This document shows positions 23,545 to 32,766 of a stretch of 42,914 bases of DNA, in pieces. The notes beneath the pieces were generated by a model. It was not told the DNA's origin. It worked only from the letters and a program-made list of their open reading frames with translations, and searched no databases. This DNA comes from a candidate division FCPU426 bacterium (GTDB lineage Bacteria; Oederibacteriota; Muellerivitia; Muellerivitales; Muellerivitaceae): NCBI GenBank assembly GCA_030041545.1, contig JASHNQ010000073.1, positions 1 to 42,914 on the forward strand, written 5' to 3'. Within the stretch, counting starts at the first letter, position 1. Every line of letters starts with the position of its first letter. Position numbers and translations under genes: made by a program.

Positions 23545-24198
23545 ATGAAAAACCTCGTGATTCTCGGTTCCGGAGTCCATGCCGCCGAAATGGCCGAGAT
23601 TGTCGAGCGCATCAACCGACAGCGGAAAACCTGGAACCTTTTGGGTTTCATCAGCCGGAACCCCGCCGATGTGGGCAGGAAATTCAACGGAAAGCCGGTT
23701 TTAGGAACATTCGACCATTTAACAAGATGGATGAGGGAAAAAGTGTTTTTCACGGCCTCGAACTGCAATAAACTGCCCCAAGCGGGTTTCATCGACCGGA
23801 AATACCTGGTTTCCCTTGTTGATCCGGGGGCTTTTGTCTCAAAAACGGCGGTCCTGGGGAAAGGTTGTGTGGTTTATCCGGGATGCTTCATCGGGCTCCA
23901 AGCCAAGTTGGGCGACATGGTTTTCATGCTTGCCAACTGCATCGTCAACCACGACGTTGTTTTGGAGGACCGGGTCATCGTCACCAGCGGGGTGGCCTTA
24001 GCGGGCCATGTGCATGTGGAAGAAAACTGCTATTTGGGCCAAGCCTGCACTGTCCGGGAGGGCCTGCGGATAGGACGGGGAAGCCTCATTGGGATGGGCG
24101 CGGTCGTGGTGAAGGACGTTCCGGCGGGAAGCGTGATGACGGGCAATCCCGCGAAAAAATTAAGAAACCAAAACACCTCAAAGGCCCCGCCCAAATGA
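23545..24198 (+). CDS. Sugar O/N-acyltransferase of the NeuD/PglD family
   Basis: A 217-residue protein with the two-part layout of PglD: an N-terminal Rossmann-like domain (NLVILGSGVHAAEMAEIV) and a C-terminal left-handed beta-helix with hexapeptide repeats, closing PAGSVMTGNPAKKL. His136 in NCIVNHDVVLEDRV matches the catalytic base of PglD. These enzymes acetylate amino groups of UDP-4-amino sugars or sialic-acid-type sugars. An AAGGAG site lies upstream of ATG 23545. The stop overlaps the SDR start in ATGA. A polar insert (TWNLLGFISRNPADVGRKF) separates the two halves. It is the first gene of the second amino-sugar triad. Confidence 0.85.
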   Translation: MKNLVILGSGVHAAEMAEIVERINRQRKTWNLLGFISRNPADVGRKFNGKPVLGTFDHLTRWMREKVFFTASNCNKLPQAGFIDRKYLVSLVDPGAFVSKTAVLGKGCVVYPGCFIGLQAKLGDMVFMLANCIVNHDVVLEDRVIVTSGVALAGHVHVEENCYLGQACTVREGLRIGRGSLIGMGAVVVKDVPAGSVMTGNPAKKLRNQNTSKAPPK

Positions 24199-25220
24199 AT
24201 TTCAAAAATAAGAGGATCCTTGTCACGGGTGGAGCCGGTTTTATCGGCTCGGAATTGGTGCGCCAACTCGCCTCCGCCGGCGCCCGGGTGACAGTGGTGG
24301 ACAACCTGGTCAACGGCCTGCGCGGGAATCTTAAGGAAGTCCTGGAAACGGGCGTGCGCCTGGTGGTGGAGGATATCCGGAACCAAAAGAAAATGGAGCA
24401 ACTCCTCCGAAAAGCCGATGGGGTCTACCACTTGGCCTGCCTGGGCGTGCGCCATTCCCTCCATTCGCCACTTGAAAACCACGCCGTCAACGCCTTGGGG
24501 ACCTTGGGGCTTTTGATGGCGGCCCGCAACGCAAAGGTGAAGCGCTTTGTCTACGTTTCCAGTTCGGAGGTTTACGGCACCGCCCGAAGGGTCCCCATGA
24601 CGGAAGACCATCCCACCTTTCCCCTGACCGTTTACGGAAGCGCCAAACTGGCGGGAGATTGTTACACAAGGGCTTTCTACAATACTTATGGATTCCCGGC
24701 GGTCGTGGTAAGGCCCTTCAATTCGTACGGCCCCCGCAGCCATCATGAAGGCGATTCAGGAGAAGTGATCCCTAAATTCGTCCTGAGATGCCTGGCCGGA
24801 AGGCCCATGGTTTTATTTGGAGACGGCCGGCAAACACGCGATTTCACCTACGTTTCCGACACCGCCAGGGGAATTCTTTTGGCCGGTCTTTCCCCGCGAG
24901 CCGTGGGAAAGACCTTGAACATCGGGCAGGGGAGGGAAACCTCCATTCGGGAACTGGCCCGGCTGGTTCGGAAGGTCCTGGGAAAACCCCGGGCCGCCAT
25001 GGGATTCGATGAGCCCAGGCCGGGCGACGTGCGGCGGCTTTACGCGGATACGACCCTAGCCCGAAAATGGCTGGGCTTCCATCCCACCGTCACATTGGAA
25101 GCGGGCCTGCAAAAACTCAAGGACTGGTACGCCTCCTTAAGCTCTTCCCCCCAAAGCCTTCTCCGACAGGAACGTGTCCACAATTGGATAGGCGCCTCCG
25201 AATCAAGGAGGCGGCCTTGA
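24195..25220 (+). CDS. NAD-dependent epimerase/dehydratase (extended SDR)
   Basis: A 341-residue extended short-chain dehydrogenase with GGAGFIGSELV (NAD site, from residue 12), VSSSEVYGTA with the catalytic serine, Tyr147-x3-Lys151 in VYGSAKLAGD, RPFNSYGPRSHH and QTRDFTYVSDTARG. It resembles UDP-hexose 4-epimerases and 4,6-dehydratases. ATG 24195 overlaps the acyltransferase stop; the much longer open frame upstream runs within that gene and is discounted. Its stop overlaps the TTG start of the aminotransferase. In this triad it probably supplies the 4-keto or epimerised nucleotide sugar. Whether it is a dehydratase or an epimerase cannot be decided from motifs. Confidence 0.85.
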   Translation: MNFKNKRILVTGGAGFIGSELVRQLASAGARVTVVDNLVNGLRGNLKEVLETGVRLVVEDIRNQKKMEQLLRKADGVYHLACLGVRHSLHSPLENHAVNALGTLGLLMAARNAKVKRFVYVSSSEVYGTARRVPMTEDHPTFPLTVYGSAKLAGDCYTRAFYNTYGFPAVVVRPFNSYGPRSHHEGDSGEVIPKFVLRCLAGRPMVLFGDGRQTRDFTYVSDTARGILLAGLSPRAVGKTLNIGQGRETSIRELARLVRKVLGKPRAAMGFDEPRPGDVRRLYADTTLARKWLGFHPTVTLEAGLQKLKDWYASLSSSPQSLLRQERVHNWIGASESRRRP

Positions 25221-26398
25221 TCCCCGTCGCCAAGCCCTTCCTGGGGAAGGAGGAATGGCAGGCCGTTCAACGGCCCCTTTCCTCCGGATGGGTCACCCAG
25301 GGTCCTGAAGTGGCCGCCTTCGAGAAGGAGTTCGCCGCTTTCGTGGGTGCTTCCCACGCCTGCGCCGTCTCCAGCTGCACCACGGCCCTTCACTTGGCCT
25401 TGAAGGCCGCCGGCGTGGAAGGGGGGGAGGTGGTTACCGTCAGCCATTCCTTCATCGCAACGGCCAACGCCGTGCGCTATTGCGACGCGACGCCCGTTTT
25501 TGTGGATATTAAACCGGGAACGTTCAACATTGATCCGAGGCTGGTTGAAAAGGCTTTCAGCCCCAGGACCCGGGCCCTTTTGGTGGTCCACCAAATGGGT
25601 ATGCCTTGCGACATGAGGGCGATTCTCCCGGCCGCCCGCCGGAGAAAAATCCCGGTTGTGGAGGACGCGGCCTGCGCCGTTGGAAGCGAGATCCTCTGGA
25701 GGGGACGATGGGAGAAAATCGGCAAGCCCCATAGTGACGCCGCCTGTTTTTCCTTCCATCCCCGCAAGCTTTTGACCACCGGCGACGGCGGCATGATCAC
25801 AACCCGCCACCGAAAATGGGACGCCCAATTCCGGCTTTGGCGCCAACATGGGATGAGCGTGCCGGACGTGAAACGCCACTTATCCAAAAAAGTCATTTTT
25901 GAGGAATATACGGAATTAGGGTTTAATTACCGATTAACGGACATCCAGGCCGCTATCGGAAGGGAGCAATTGAGAGGGCTCCCAGCGGTTCTCCAGAGGC
26001 GGCGGCACCAGGTGGAACGGTACCGGAAACGACTTTCCACCGTCAGCGGGTTGGACCTTCCCCAGGAACCTCCATGGGCCCGCAGTAATTGGCAGAGTTT
26101 CTGCGTCCGCCTTCCAGCGGACCGGAACCAGCGGCGCGTCATGCAGAGGCTCATGGACCAAGGGATCAGCACCCGACGGGGCGTGATGAACGCCCATAGG
26201 GAAAGGGCCTACCGGAAAGAACCGTGGACCTGCGGCCCAAGGGCCCTGCCCGGCTGCCGGCACGCCCAAGGAATGTGCGAAAGGCTGAGGGAAAGCGAGA
26301 AAGCCCAGGAGCGGTCCATCCTCCTCCCGCTCTTCCATGGGATGACCCAGGCGCAGCAAGACTACGTGGTAGAATCCCTTCGGAAAGCCTGCCTTTAA
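25217..26398 (+). CDS. DegT/DnrJ/EryC1 family PLP aminotransferase (second copy)
   Basis: The start is TTG at 25217, overlapping the SDR stop, with AAGGAGG at 25205-25211 fixing the choice. The product has 393 residues: MIPVAKPFLGKEEWQAV, SSCTTALHLALKAAGV, VVEDAACAVGSEI and the PLP lysine Lys184 in SFHPRKLLTTGDGG. The pattern is nearest to perosamine synthase and PglE/ArnB-type 4-aminotransferases. It should aminate the keto sugar made by the adjacent SDR, with the PglD-like enzyme acylating the amine. An unusual Cys- and Arg-rich stretch (near ALPGCRHAQGMCERLRE) lies toward the C-terminus. The three genes are translationally coupled. Confidence 0.85.
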   Translation: MIPVAKPFLGKEEWQAVQRPLSSGWVTQGPEVAAFEKEFAAFVGASHACAVSSCTTALHLALKAAGVEGGEVVTVSHSFIATANAVRYCDATPVFVDIKPGTFNIDPRLVEKAFSPRTRALLVVHQMGMPCDMRAILPAARRRKIPVVEDAACAVGSEILWRGRWEKIGKPHSDAACFSFHPRKLLTTGDGGMITTRHRKWDAQFRLWRQHGMSVPDVKRHLSKKVIFEEYTELGFNYRLTDIQAAIGREQLRGLPAVLQRRRHQVERYRKRLSTVSGLDLPQEPPWARSNWQSFCVRLPADRNQRRVMQRLMDQGISTRRGVMNAHRERAYRKEPWTCGPRALPGCRHAQGMCERLRESEKAQERSILLPLFHGMTQAQQDYVVESLRKACL

Positions 26399-26419
26399 CA
26401 TAAAAGCGGGGAGCTTCCC

Positions 26420-27343
26420 TTGGCAGCCAAGACCCAAAAGAAAAAAGCCAAACTTGTCCTTTCGGTCGTAACGCCCGCCTACAATGAGTCCCCAAACCTG
26501 CCGTTATTGTACACCCGGCTGAAAATGTCACTGGACAAGCTCCCACTACGCTGGGAATGGATCGTCGTGGATGATCATTCAACGGACAGGACCTACCCAC
26601 TAATGGAATACCTCGCCCGCAAGGACAGGAGGGTCAAGGTCATCCGGTTCGCCCGTAATTCGGGTTCCCACCTGGCCTTGGCCTGCGCCCTGCGGGAAGC
26701 AAGGGGAAAATGCGCCGTCGGCATGGCCGCGGACCTGCAGGATCCCCCGGAGGCCATCAGGGAACTTTATCATAAATGGAAGGGGGGGGCCCAGGTCGTC
26801 TGGGCGGTGCGTTCCCAAAGGGAAGGGGAGAGCTTCGGCAAGATTTTTTTCGCCAGGCTTTATTACTTCATCGTCCGCTATGGGGTGGGCATGAAGCAAA
26901 TTCCGCCTACGGGGGCCGATTTTTTCCTCCTGGACCGGCCCGTGCTCGACCGCTTGGCAAAAGCCCCCATCCGGAATGCCAGCCTCCTTTTGCTGATCAG
27001 TTCCTTCGGGTTTCGGGAAGAGTTCATTACCTACGTCAAAAGGGAAAGGTTGCACGGAAAGTCGGGTTGGAGCCTGAAGAAGAAACTCAAACTTTTTTTC
27101 GATTCCATCACCATGTTTTCCAAGGCTCCCCTCTACTGGCTGCCCGGCACAGGCATAGCCCTGATGGGCTTGGGCGCCTGGATGGCGCTGGTTTCCGGGA
27201 ATAGGGCCCTTTTGGGGCTGGGGGGATGGATTATTCTGGCGCTTGGGGCAGGTTTGGCCGCGACGGGAGCATTCCTGCTCAAGACGAGAAACTCTTCGAT
27301 GGTACCCCGGTTCGCCATTGAAAAAAGGTCAGGCCGTCCCTAG
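26420..27343 (+). CDS. GT2 glycosyltransferase, DPM/GtrB-like, with C-terminal membrane helices
   Basis: A 307-residue GT-A fold glycosyltransferase: SVVTPAYNESPNLPLL, VVDDHSTDRTYPL and the metal-binding region MAADLQDPPEA (Asp105, Asp108). Two hydrophobic helices at about 232-285 end it, the layout of GtrB-like polyprenyl-phosphate glycosyltransferases that charge undecaprenyl phosphate with a sugar on the inner face. The TTG start at 26420 follows GCGGGGAGC, which serves as ribosome site. It comes 21 bases after the second aminotransferase and probably closes that operon. Its product could feed the GT-C-like membrane enzymes of this window. Confidence 0.85.
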   Translation: MAAKTQKKKAKLVLSVVTPAYNESPNLPLLYTRLKMSLDKLPLRWEWIVVDDHSTDRTYPLMEYLARKDRRVKVIRFARNSGSHLALACALREARGKCAVGMAADLQDPPEAIRELYHKWKGGAQVVWAVRSQREGESFGKIFFARLYYFIVRYGVGMKQIPPTGADFFLLDRPVLDRLAKAPIRNASLLLLISSFGFREEFITYVKRERLHGKSGWSLKKKLKLFFDSITMFSKAPLYWLPGTGIALMGLGAWMALVSGNRALLGLGGWIILALGAGLAATGAFLLKTRNSSMVPRFAIEKRSGRP

Positions 27344-27516
27344 CACGCGCCGGCCGGAAAGGGATTTGGCTCATTGCGGCCCGAAAGGCACGAAATTCCA
27401 CGTGTCCTGGCCTCAACCATTGAAAAAAGGGGTTTCAAGGCGATTCCGCGATTCCCATCCATCTTCAACGTTTACAACCAGAATTTGAATGGCCGAGCCA
27501 AAGTCAAAATCCCTTC

Positions 27517-29721
27517 TCAACGGGCGGAATACCATTGATCCAGCCGCTTCCGTAAAATCCAGCCGATTAACAAGGCCAGCCAGGCGAAGAGGGAATAAAA
27601 AAAACTGTCCACGATGATGGGCGGATAGTAGGACATCTTCACCTGATGGGAGCCGGTGTTTAAGAGGGGAATGGCCCGGAAGGCGCCGTCGGCCAGGTAA
27701 ATGGGCGCCGCTTTCCCGTCCACCCAGGCCTTCCAGCCCGGGTAAAAGGAATCGGACAAGAAAAGGAAACAAGGACGGTCGTTGGCGGCTTCCAACTCCA
27801 CGTCGTTATAGTCGTACCGGGTGATCTTCGCTTCCCCCACCCAGCCTTTCGGCCCCTCCGGCTTCTGGGAAGGTTCCTGGGTGAGGATCACTTCCTGGCG
27901 CGGGTCCACCTTTTCATCCCGGATTTCGGTAATGGCCTGGTTGTAATCCGGCTCCACCTCATAACCGCCCACCATGAAAGCCCGGGGATAGGCCTCGGAG
28001 TCCTGCCAGACGGACTCTGTGATACCCGGAATCCTTTGCCAACGCCCGTTGGGTTGGGAGCCATCTGGTCGGTAATGGAAATTGAGCCGTATCAAATCCG
28101 AGAGAGGCGTATCCGGGTGGAGGTATTGCTCCTCCGTGTAAGCCCGGCCCGTCTTGATGAAAAAGGAGGTGCAATCGGTAAAGGCGGTGCTGATGTTTTG
28201 GAGTATCTGGTATTCGGTATAAGTGCTTCTCGGCTGGACCCTCGGGTAGGTGGGGTCGTCCTTGACTTTTTTCAGGAGGTCCGGGGGTAACAAGTCGGTG
28301 AAGAAGGCATCGCAGCCATTAAAACATTCCGTGAAGTGCGTATCGAAACGGTAAAGGTCAACAGCCGTGCCCAAGAGCAGGATGGCGGGGATTACTGCCG
28401 CCAGGAGGATCCGGTAGGGACGCGCCAGTCTTTTCATCCCGCGCCATCGCCGAATCCAAGCATCCAAAGCCATACCAGCCAAACACGCCAATGAAAAAGT
28501 TGTTAAAACCAAAATGCGGCTTGGAACCCGGTTGTTTGAAAAACAGGGGAAGAATTTATAAAAAAACAAGTAAACATAATGGGTGACGGTGGTCGTATCG
28601 GCCATAGCCAAGGACATGGTTAAAACAGCCACCAGGACCAGCCACACGACAATGGACTTCTTGAACAGAAATCCCAAACCCGAAATCGCCAAGAAAATGG
28701 GAATTAGCCCCAGATAAATGATGACCTCGGCATATCCCCCTATTCCGTGGTAAGGGCCCGCCCCCGGCCCCCCTGCAAAAAAGGGATCGATAAAAAATCG
28801 CAGATTAACGGGGTTGAAGGAATCCCGCATGATACTTTCCCATCCAAAACCCCAGCGGTTGCTGTACCGCGCGAACTCAAAGGTTGGGGCCAACTGGCAT
28901 AAGCCCAGCGACAAACCTACCGCCAGGAAAGCCACTCCAGCCCCCAGGGCTTCCTTGAAGGCGAGTTCCTTCCGGAACCAGGCCCAGGCTAGGTACAGGC
29001 CGATTATTAACAAGGTGTAAAGATTGACCTGGGGCATTCCTTCCAGGAGGGACAGCCCGAAAACACCGGCTGCCAACAAAAGGATGGAGAAGCGGCGAAG
29101 GTCCAGGAACCGTTTCAGGAAGAAGAAAATGAGGGGAAGCCACGCGGCGGCCCCAAAAATGTTGGGCGCTCCCGACCAAAAATGGCCCATGAAATAACCG
29201 GAAAAGGCGAATGCCAATCCGCCCAAGAAGGCCCCAGCCCAACCCGTTCCAAGGCTGCGAATAAAAAGGTAGGTTCCAAAGGCTGAAATCAGGAAGTGGA
29301 AAAAATAACTCCAAGTGAAAGCATAACTCGTTGAAAAAATGAAAAAAAGGAAATTGAAAGGAGCATAGGCCCCCGGGTTGCAGTTGGCCAGGAAAGGCTG
29401 ACCCAGGTTGCTATAGGGATTCCAAAGGGCTGGATAGCCCTTTTTCAGGCTTTCGATCCAAACGAATTTGTAGGGCCACATATATTCCATGTCCGCAGTT
29501 GCACTGGGAATCCAACTAGGATGGCGCAGGAAGCCCCAAAGAAAAAGGGCTGTAAATACGACAAAAAGGGCCAACGCATAGAGCCCCTCGAATCCCGGAG
29601 CCCGCTCTTTTTTTTCAGACCCCGATAAGGCCTTTAGGCGTGGCAAGGTAGATGGGAAAAGGCCCTTTGCCAGGCGTCTACTTGGGGCTGACCTTGACGG
29701 ATTCACTTTACCCTTGGGCAT
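27517..29721 (-). CDS. YfhO family membrane protein (GT-C-like)
   Basis: A protein of about 734 residues with some twelve membrane helices. YfhO features include an acidic D-x-E in ATADMEYMWPYKFVWIE, then ALWNPYSNLGQPFLANCNP, and near the end DSFYPGWKAWVDGKAAPIYL, a module common in YfhO proteins, before a last helix. YfhO helps glycosylate lipoteichoic acid in Bacillus; the wider family is thought to move sugars from lipid carriers outside the membrane. ATG 29721 is preferred because AAAGGA lies seven bases upstream; an in-frame ATG at 29739 is the alternative. The gene ends the leftward operon and converges on the GT2 at 26420. Confidence 0.8.
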   Translation of the reverse strand: MPKGKVNPSRSAPSRRLAKGLFPSTLPRLKALSGSEKKERAPGFEGLYALALFVVFTALFLWGFLRHPSWIPSATADMEYMWPYKFVWIESLKKGYPALWNPYSNLGQPFLANCNPGAYAPFNFLFFIFSTSYAFTWSYFFHFLISAFGTYLFIRSLGTGWAGAFLGGLAFAFSGYFMGHFWSGAPNIFGAAAWLPLIFFFLKRFLDLRRFSILLLAAGVFGLSLLEGMPQVNLYTLLIIGLYLAWAWFRKELAFKEALGAGVAFLAVGLSLGLCQLAPTFEFARYSNRWGFGWESIMRDSFNPVNLRFFIDPFFAGGPGAGPYHGIGGYAEVIIYLGLIPIFLAISGLGFLFKKSIVVWLVLVAVLTMSLAMADTTTVTHYVYLFFYKFFPCFSNNRVPSRILVLTTFSLACLAGMALDAWIRRWRGMKRLARPYRILLAAVIPAILLLGTAVDLYRFDTHFTECFNGCDAFFTDLLPPDLLKKVKDDPTYPRVQPRSTYTEYQILQNISTAFTDCTSFFIKTGRAYTEEQYLHPDTPLSDLIRLNFHYRPDGSQPNGRWQRIPGITESVWQDSEAYPRAFMVGGYEVEPDYNQAITEIRDEKVDPRQEVILTQEPSQKPEGPKGWVGEAKITRYDYNDVELEAANDRPCFLFLSDSFYPGWKAWVDGKAAPIYLADGAFRAIPLLNTGSHQVKMSYYPPIIVDSFFYSLFAWLALLIGWILRKRLDQWYSAR

Positions 29722-29778
29722 AAGGTTTCCTTTCAACATTGAGGACTTGCCGCACCAAGCCCTCGACCTTGGGAGTAT

Positions 29779-30486
29779 TTAAAATATGGCGTAAAGATAC
29801 CAGCGAAGGTAAAAAGGCAGCCACTTCAGAAGCTTAAACCGGGACTGGCCCGCGGAACGGTCCCTCCAAGTCGTGGGCACTTCGCAAACAGGATAGCCTC
29901 TCTTAACGGCCTTGACGGTAATTTCCATGGCCAGTTCAAAACCACCACGGCTTTCAATGCCAACTGCATCCAGTAGAGCCTTGTCATACAGCCGGAAATT
30001 ATTCGTGACGTCATGGATGGGAAAGCGGAAGAACCAATTCAAGGTGATCCCGGCCAAGCGGGAAAGGGTGCGCTTCAAAAGGGGCCCCCCTTCCTGGCGT
30101 CCTCCCTTCATGTAACGGCTGCCGCAGACCACTCTGAAACCCTCAGCATATTTTTCCAGCATGGGATCCACGGAGGACAGGTCGTCCGAAAGATCCCCCA
30201 TGACCACCAGGCAAGGGCCCGACTTCACCTCCGCGAAGCCGCTCCTTAGGGCGTTCAAGGCCCCCCGGCCGAAACGGTTTTTCACCAAGCGAAGGTTTTT
30301 GTCTTTTTTTTGGATTTCACGGGCGGGCGGCAAGGTGTTGTCTTCATCAAAGTCATAGACAATGAAAATGCGCCGCCGCGCTTTGATTTTGGAAAAAATT
30401 TCGGAATAAACCTTCCGGATATTATCCCCTTCGTTATAAACGGGAATGATGATATTCAGTAATCTGGATTTTCGGGGGAGCATCAT
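29779..30486 (-). CDS. GT2 polyprenyl-phosphate glycosyltransferase (DPM1-like)
   Basis: A 235-residue cytoplasmic glycosyltransferase of the dolichol-phosphate mannose synthase type, without the extra membrane helices of the GT2 at 26420. Motifs are NIIIPVYNEGDNIRKVY, VYDFDEDNTLP, VVMGDLSDD (metal-binding acidic cluster), and FPIHDVTNNFRLYDKALLD followed by GGFELAMEITVKA, typical of the DPM1 group. It probably attaches a hexose to a polyprenyl phosphate for later use by the YfhO or GT-C-like proteins. It lies 9 bases after the SDR gene in the same leftward operon. The donor sugar is not predictable. Confidence 0.87.
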   Translation of the reverse strand: MMLPRKSRLLNIIIPVYNEGDNIRKVYSEIFSKIKARRRIFIVYDFDEDNTLPPAREIQKKDKNLRLVKNRFGRGALNALRSGFAEVKSGPCLVVMGDLSDDLSSVDPMLEKYAEGFRVVCGSRYMKGGRQEGGPLLKRTLSRLAGITLNWFFRFPIHDVTNNFRLYDKALLDAVGIESRGGFELAMEITVKAVKRGYPVCEVPTTWRDRSAGQSRFKLLKWLPFYLRWYLYAIF

Positions 30487-30495
30487 CCAACCCCT

Positions 30496-31515
30496 TTAAA
30501 GGGACCCTTGGGCGATTTGGGCCCTAATCCACGGAATGACCTCATCCAGGATGCTGGAGAGACCGGTGGTGGCTTCGAAGCCAAGAACTCTTTTGGCTTT
30601 TTGGGTGTCCGGCGCGCGCCTTTGGACGTCATGCGGATAAGGGTCGTCACTAACGTACCGGAAGGATTTATCCGGCTGGATTTTTTTCCAGATCAGCTCG
30701 GCCAGCTCCAGGACAGTGGTGGATTGGGCCGTGGACAAATTGAAATCCTCGTTGACCGCCTTTTCGCTTTCCATGCAAAGCCGGATCCCCCGGGCCAAGT
30801 CGGCCCCGTAGGTATAATGCCGAACCTGGCGCCCGTTGCCCAACAAGTGGAGGGGGTTCTGGCCCTTCAGGACCTTTTGCACGAGATCCGGCACCACATG
30901 GCTCATGGCCAATTGGATATTGCCGGAATAAACGGCCTTTCCCTGCAGGGCTTTGGACTCCCCGGTTCCCACACAGTTAAAGGGTCGGATGATGGTGTAG
31001 GGCAATCGATATTGTTCCCAAGCGCCCCTGGCGAAGTACTCGCAGGCTAATTTCTGGAAGCCATAAGTGGAGGAGGGGGGAGGGCATCTTAATTGTTCCC
31101 CCTCTGGAGTCGGGAACAGCGAGGTGTTTTCGAAGACCATGGAGGACGAAAGGATGTTGATTCTTTTCAACTTTTTGTTTTGATGCGCCCATAGGGCGGC
31201 GTCAAAGGCGGCCGCCGTAATGCGCTCGTTTTCCGCCAAGAGGTCATAAGCTAATTCGTGGAAATAGGAGATCCCGCCGATCATGGAGGCGGCGGCGACC
31301 ATTTGATCGCATTCCCCGAGGTGATTTTTGAGAAGCGTGGGATCCTTCGCGTCGCCCTGGACAAAATGATAATGGAGGTGTTGGGAATAACTTTTTTGGA
31401 CCGGACCGTATTTGGAAAAATTATCCATTCCGATGACTTCATGGCCGTGATTGAGGAGTTCCTCAACCAGGTAACCACAGATAAAACCCGCCGAGCCCGT
31501 GACGAGGACTTTCAA
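30496..31515 (-). CDS. NAD-dependent epimerase/dehydratase with altered glycine motif
   Basis: A 339-residue extended SDR. The nucleotide site is TGSAGFICGYLV: the third glycine of the usual GxxGxxG is Cys13 and a glycine follows one position later. Other family features are present: ILSSSMVFENTS, Tyr151-x3-Lys155 in STYGFQKLA, IRPFNCVGTGESKA, RQVRHYTYGADLARG and RRAPDTQKAKRVLGF. It resembles GDP-mannose or UDP-hexuronate epimerases. The gene is three bases after the nucleotide-sugar dehydrogenase, whose uronic-acid product it may epimerise, and nine bases before the GT2. The catalytic set suggests a working enzyme. Confidence 0.82.
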   Translation of the reverse strand: MKVLVTGSAGFICGYLVEELLNHGHEVIGMDNFSKYGPVQKSYSQHLHYHFVQGDAKDPTLLKNHLGECDQMVAAASMIGGISYFHELAYDLLAENERITAAAFDAALWAHQNKKLKRINILSSSMVFENTSLFPTPEGEQLRCPPPSSTYGFQKLACEYFARGAWEQYRLPYTIIRPFNCVGTGESKALQGKAVYSGNIQLAMSHVVPDLVQKVLKGQNPLHLLGNGRQVRHYTYGADLARGIRLCMESEKAVNEDFNLSTAQSTTVLELAELIWKKIQPDKSFRYVSDDPYPHDVQRRAPDTQKAKRVLGFEATTGLSSILDEVIPWIRAQIAQGSL

Positions 31516-31518
31516 GGG

Positions 31519-32703
31519 TTATTTCCCCTCCCAGAACTGCCAAACGTCGACCAACGCCTTTCCCTTCAAGTCCAGATGCTTATACTCCCGGTGAGGCGCG
31601 GCCAGGATCACAATATCGGACAAGCGCACGAGTTCCGAGGCCTCAACAAAGCCGGGTTCCCGGATGTAAACATCCGAGCACAAGACTTTCCCCGCCTCCA
31701 TAGTCAAGATTTTCCTCAATTTATAAGCCAAGCTTTCCCGCGGGTCGTCGCTGTTGCCTTTAAACGCCATTCCGAGGATGCCTACTGTTTTTTTGACCAG
31801 GTTTTCGGTTTTTTTCAGCATTTCGACCACGAAAGCCGGCAGGCCTTCGTTCACCAGCATGGCCGCATGCCCCAGGAAGAAGTGGTTGCTGCTAAAGGCC
31901 GATAACTGCATGGTGTCCTTAAAGAGGCAAGGCCCGGCGGCAAAACCCGCCTTGGCGAAACCCTGAAGCCTTGGATAATGATGGGTCATGGCATCATAGA
32001 TTTTGTAAAAATCTAAGCCCGCTTTTTGGGCAATCATGTAAAACTGGTTGGCGGTTGCGAAATTAATATAACGCCAGGAATTGGTGAACAATTTTGCCAG
32101 TTCGGCTTCTTCGGGGCTGAGGTCGAGGGTTTCCACACCCAGATCCGAAAAAAGGTCCCGGGCCCGCTGCAGGGCGTGTGGTTCACAAGCCGAGACAATC
32201 TGAGGAAGTTGGTTGATTTCCAAAAAGCCACGGCCCTCCGCTACCCTTTCGGGGCAAAAAGCCACGGCGATCTCCCCGAGCCGTTCCTTCAAGTAAGCCC
32301 GGACCTTCCGGGTCACACCGGGATATATGGTGCTGCGCAAGACAAGGAGCTGGTCTTTGTTCAGGTAATCGGCGGCTTCCCCGATAACACCGAGGACGCC
32401 CCCCAGTTTTGGGTTCAGATGTTCGTCCACGGGCGTGCCGGTCACTAAGATGACGACGTTGGAACGGGAAATAACGGATTTATCGGTGGTTGCGGTTAAA
32501 TAGCCGCCGTCGACAGTGTGGGCCAAGGCCTCAGGCGTTCCCTCGTCCATGAAAGGCATGCTCTTGCGGTTGACCTTATCCACACTCGATTGATTGATAT
32601 CGCAGAGAGCAACTTTCTTTTTACGGACCGCAAAAGCGATCCCAAGGGGCAAGCCAACGTGTCCACAACCCCCGATGACGCAAATATCAAAATTACCGTT
32701 CAA
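31519..32703 (-). CDS. UDP-glucose/UDP-HexNAc 6-dehydrogenase family protein
   Basis: A 394-residue nucleotide-sugar dehydrogenase of the WecC/Ugd family: the NAD site CVIGGCGHVGLPLGIAFA, VTGTPVDEH, CPERVAEGRGF (Glu152), Lys204 in ELAKLFTNSW and the catalytic Cys259 in AAGPCLFKDT. It oxidises C6 of a UDP-sugar to the uronic acid in two NAD-dependent steps. The TTG start at 32703 follows AAAGGG by seven bases. It begins the leftward operon. The product could supply both the adjacent SDR and the UDP-hexuronate amino-sugar triad at 20750-23355. WecC-like (UDP-ManNAc) and WbpA-like (UDP-GlcNAc) specificity cannot be separated by eye. Confidence 0.85.
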   Translation of the reverse strand: MNGNFDICVIGGCGHVGLPLGIAFAVRKKKVALCDINQSSVDKVNRKSMPFMDEGTPEALAHTVDGGYLTATTDKSVISRSNVVILVTGTPVDEHLNPKLGGVLGVIGEAADYLNKDQLLVLRSTIYPGVTRKVRAYLKERLGEIAVAFCPERVAEGRGFLEINQLPQIVSACEPHALQRARDLFSDLGVETLDLSPEEAELAKLFTNSWRYINFATANQFYMIAQKAGLDFYKIYDAMTHHYPRLQGFAKAGFAAGPCLFKDTMQLSAFSSNHFFLGHAAMLVNEGLPAFVVEMLKKTENLVKKTVGILGMAFKGNSDDPRESLAYKLRKILTMEAGKVLCSDVYIREPGFVEASELVRLSDIVILAAPHREYKHLDLKGKALVDVWQFWEGK

Positions 32704-32766
32704 ACTTGTACCCTTTCATTCGACGAATTGATAGGTTTCCCAGCAGGCCTATTTCCCATAGCCATT

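Noticed and set aside
27315-27430. 14-base direct repeat CCATTGAAAAAAGG at 27315 and 27417
   Set aside because: It is short and low in complexity, has no inverted ends or frame between the copies, and may be a small duplication or chance.
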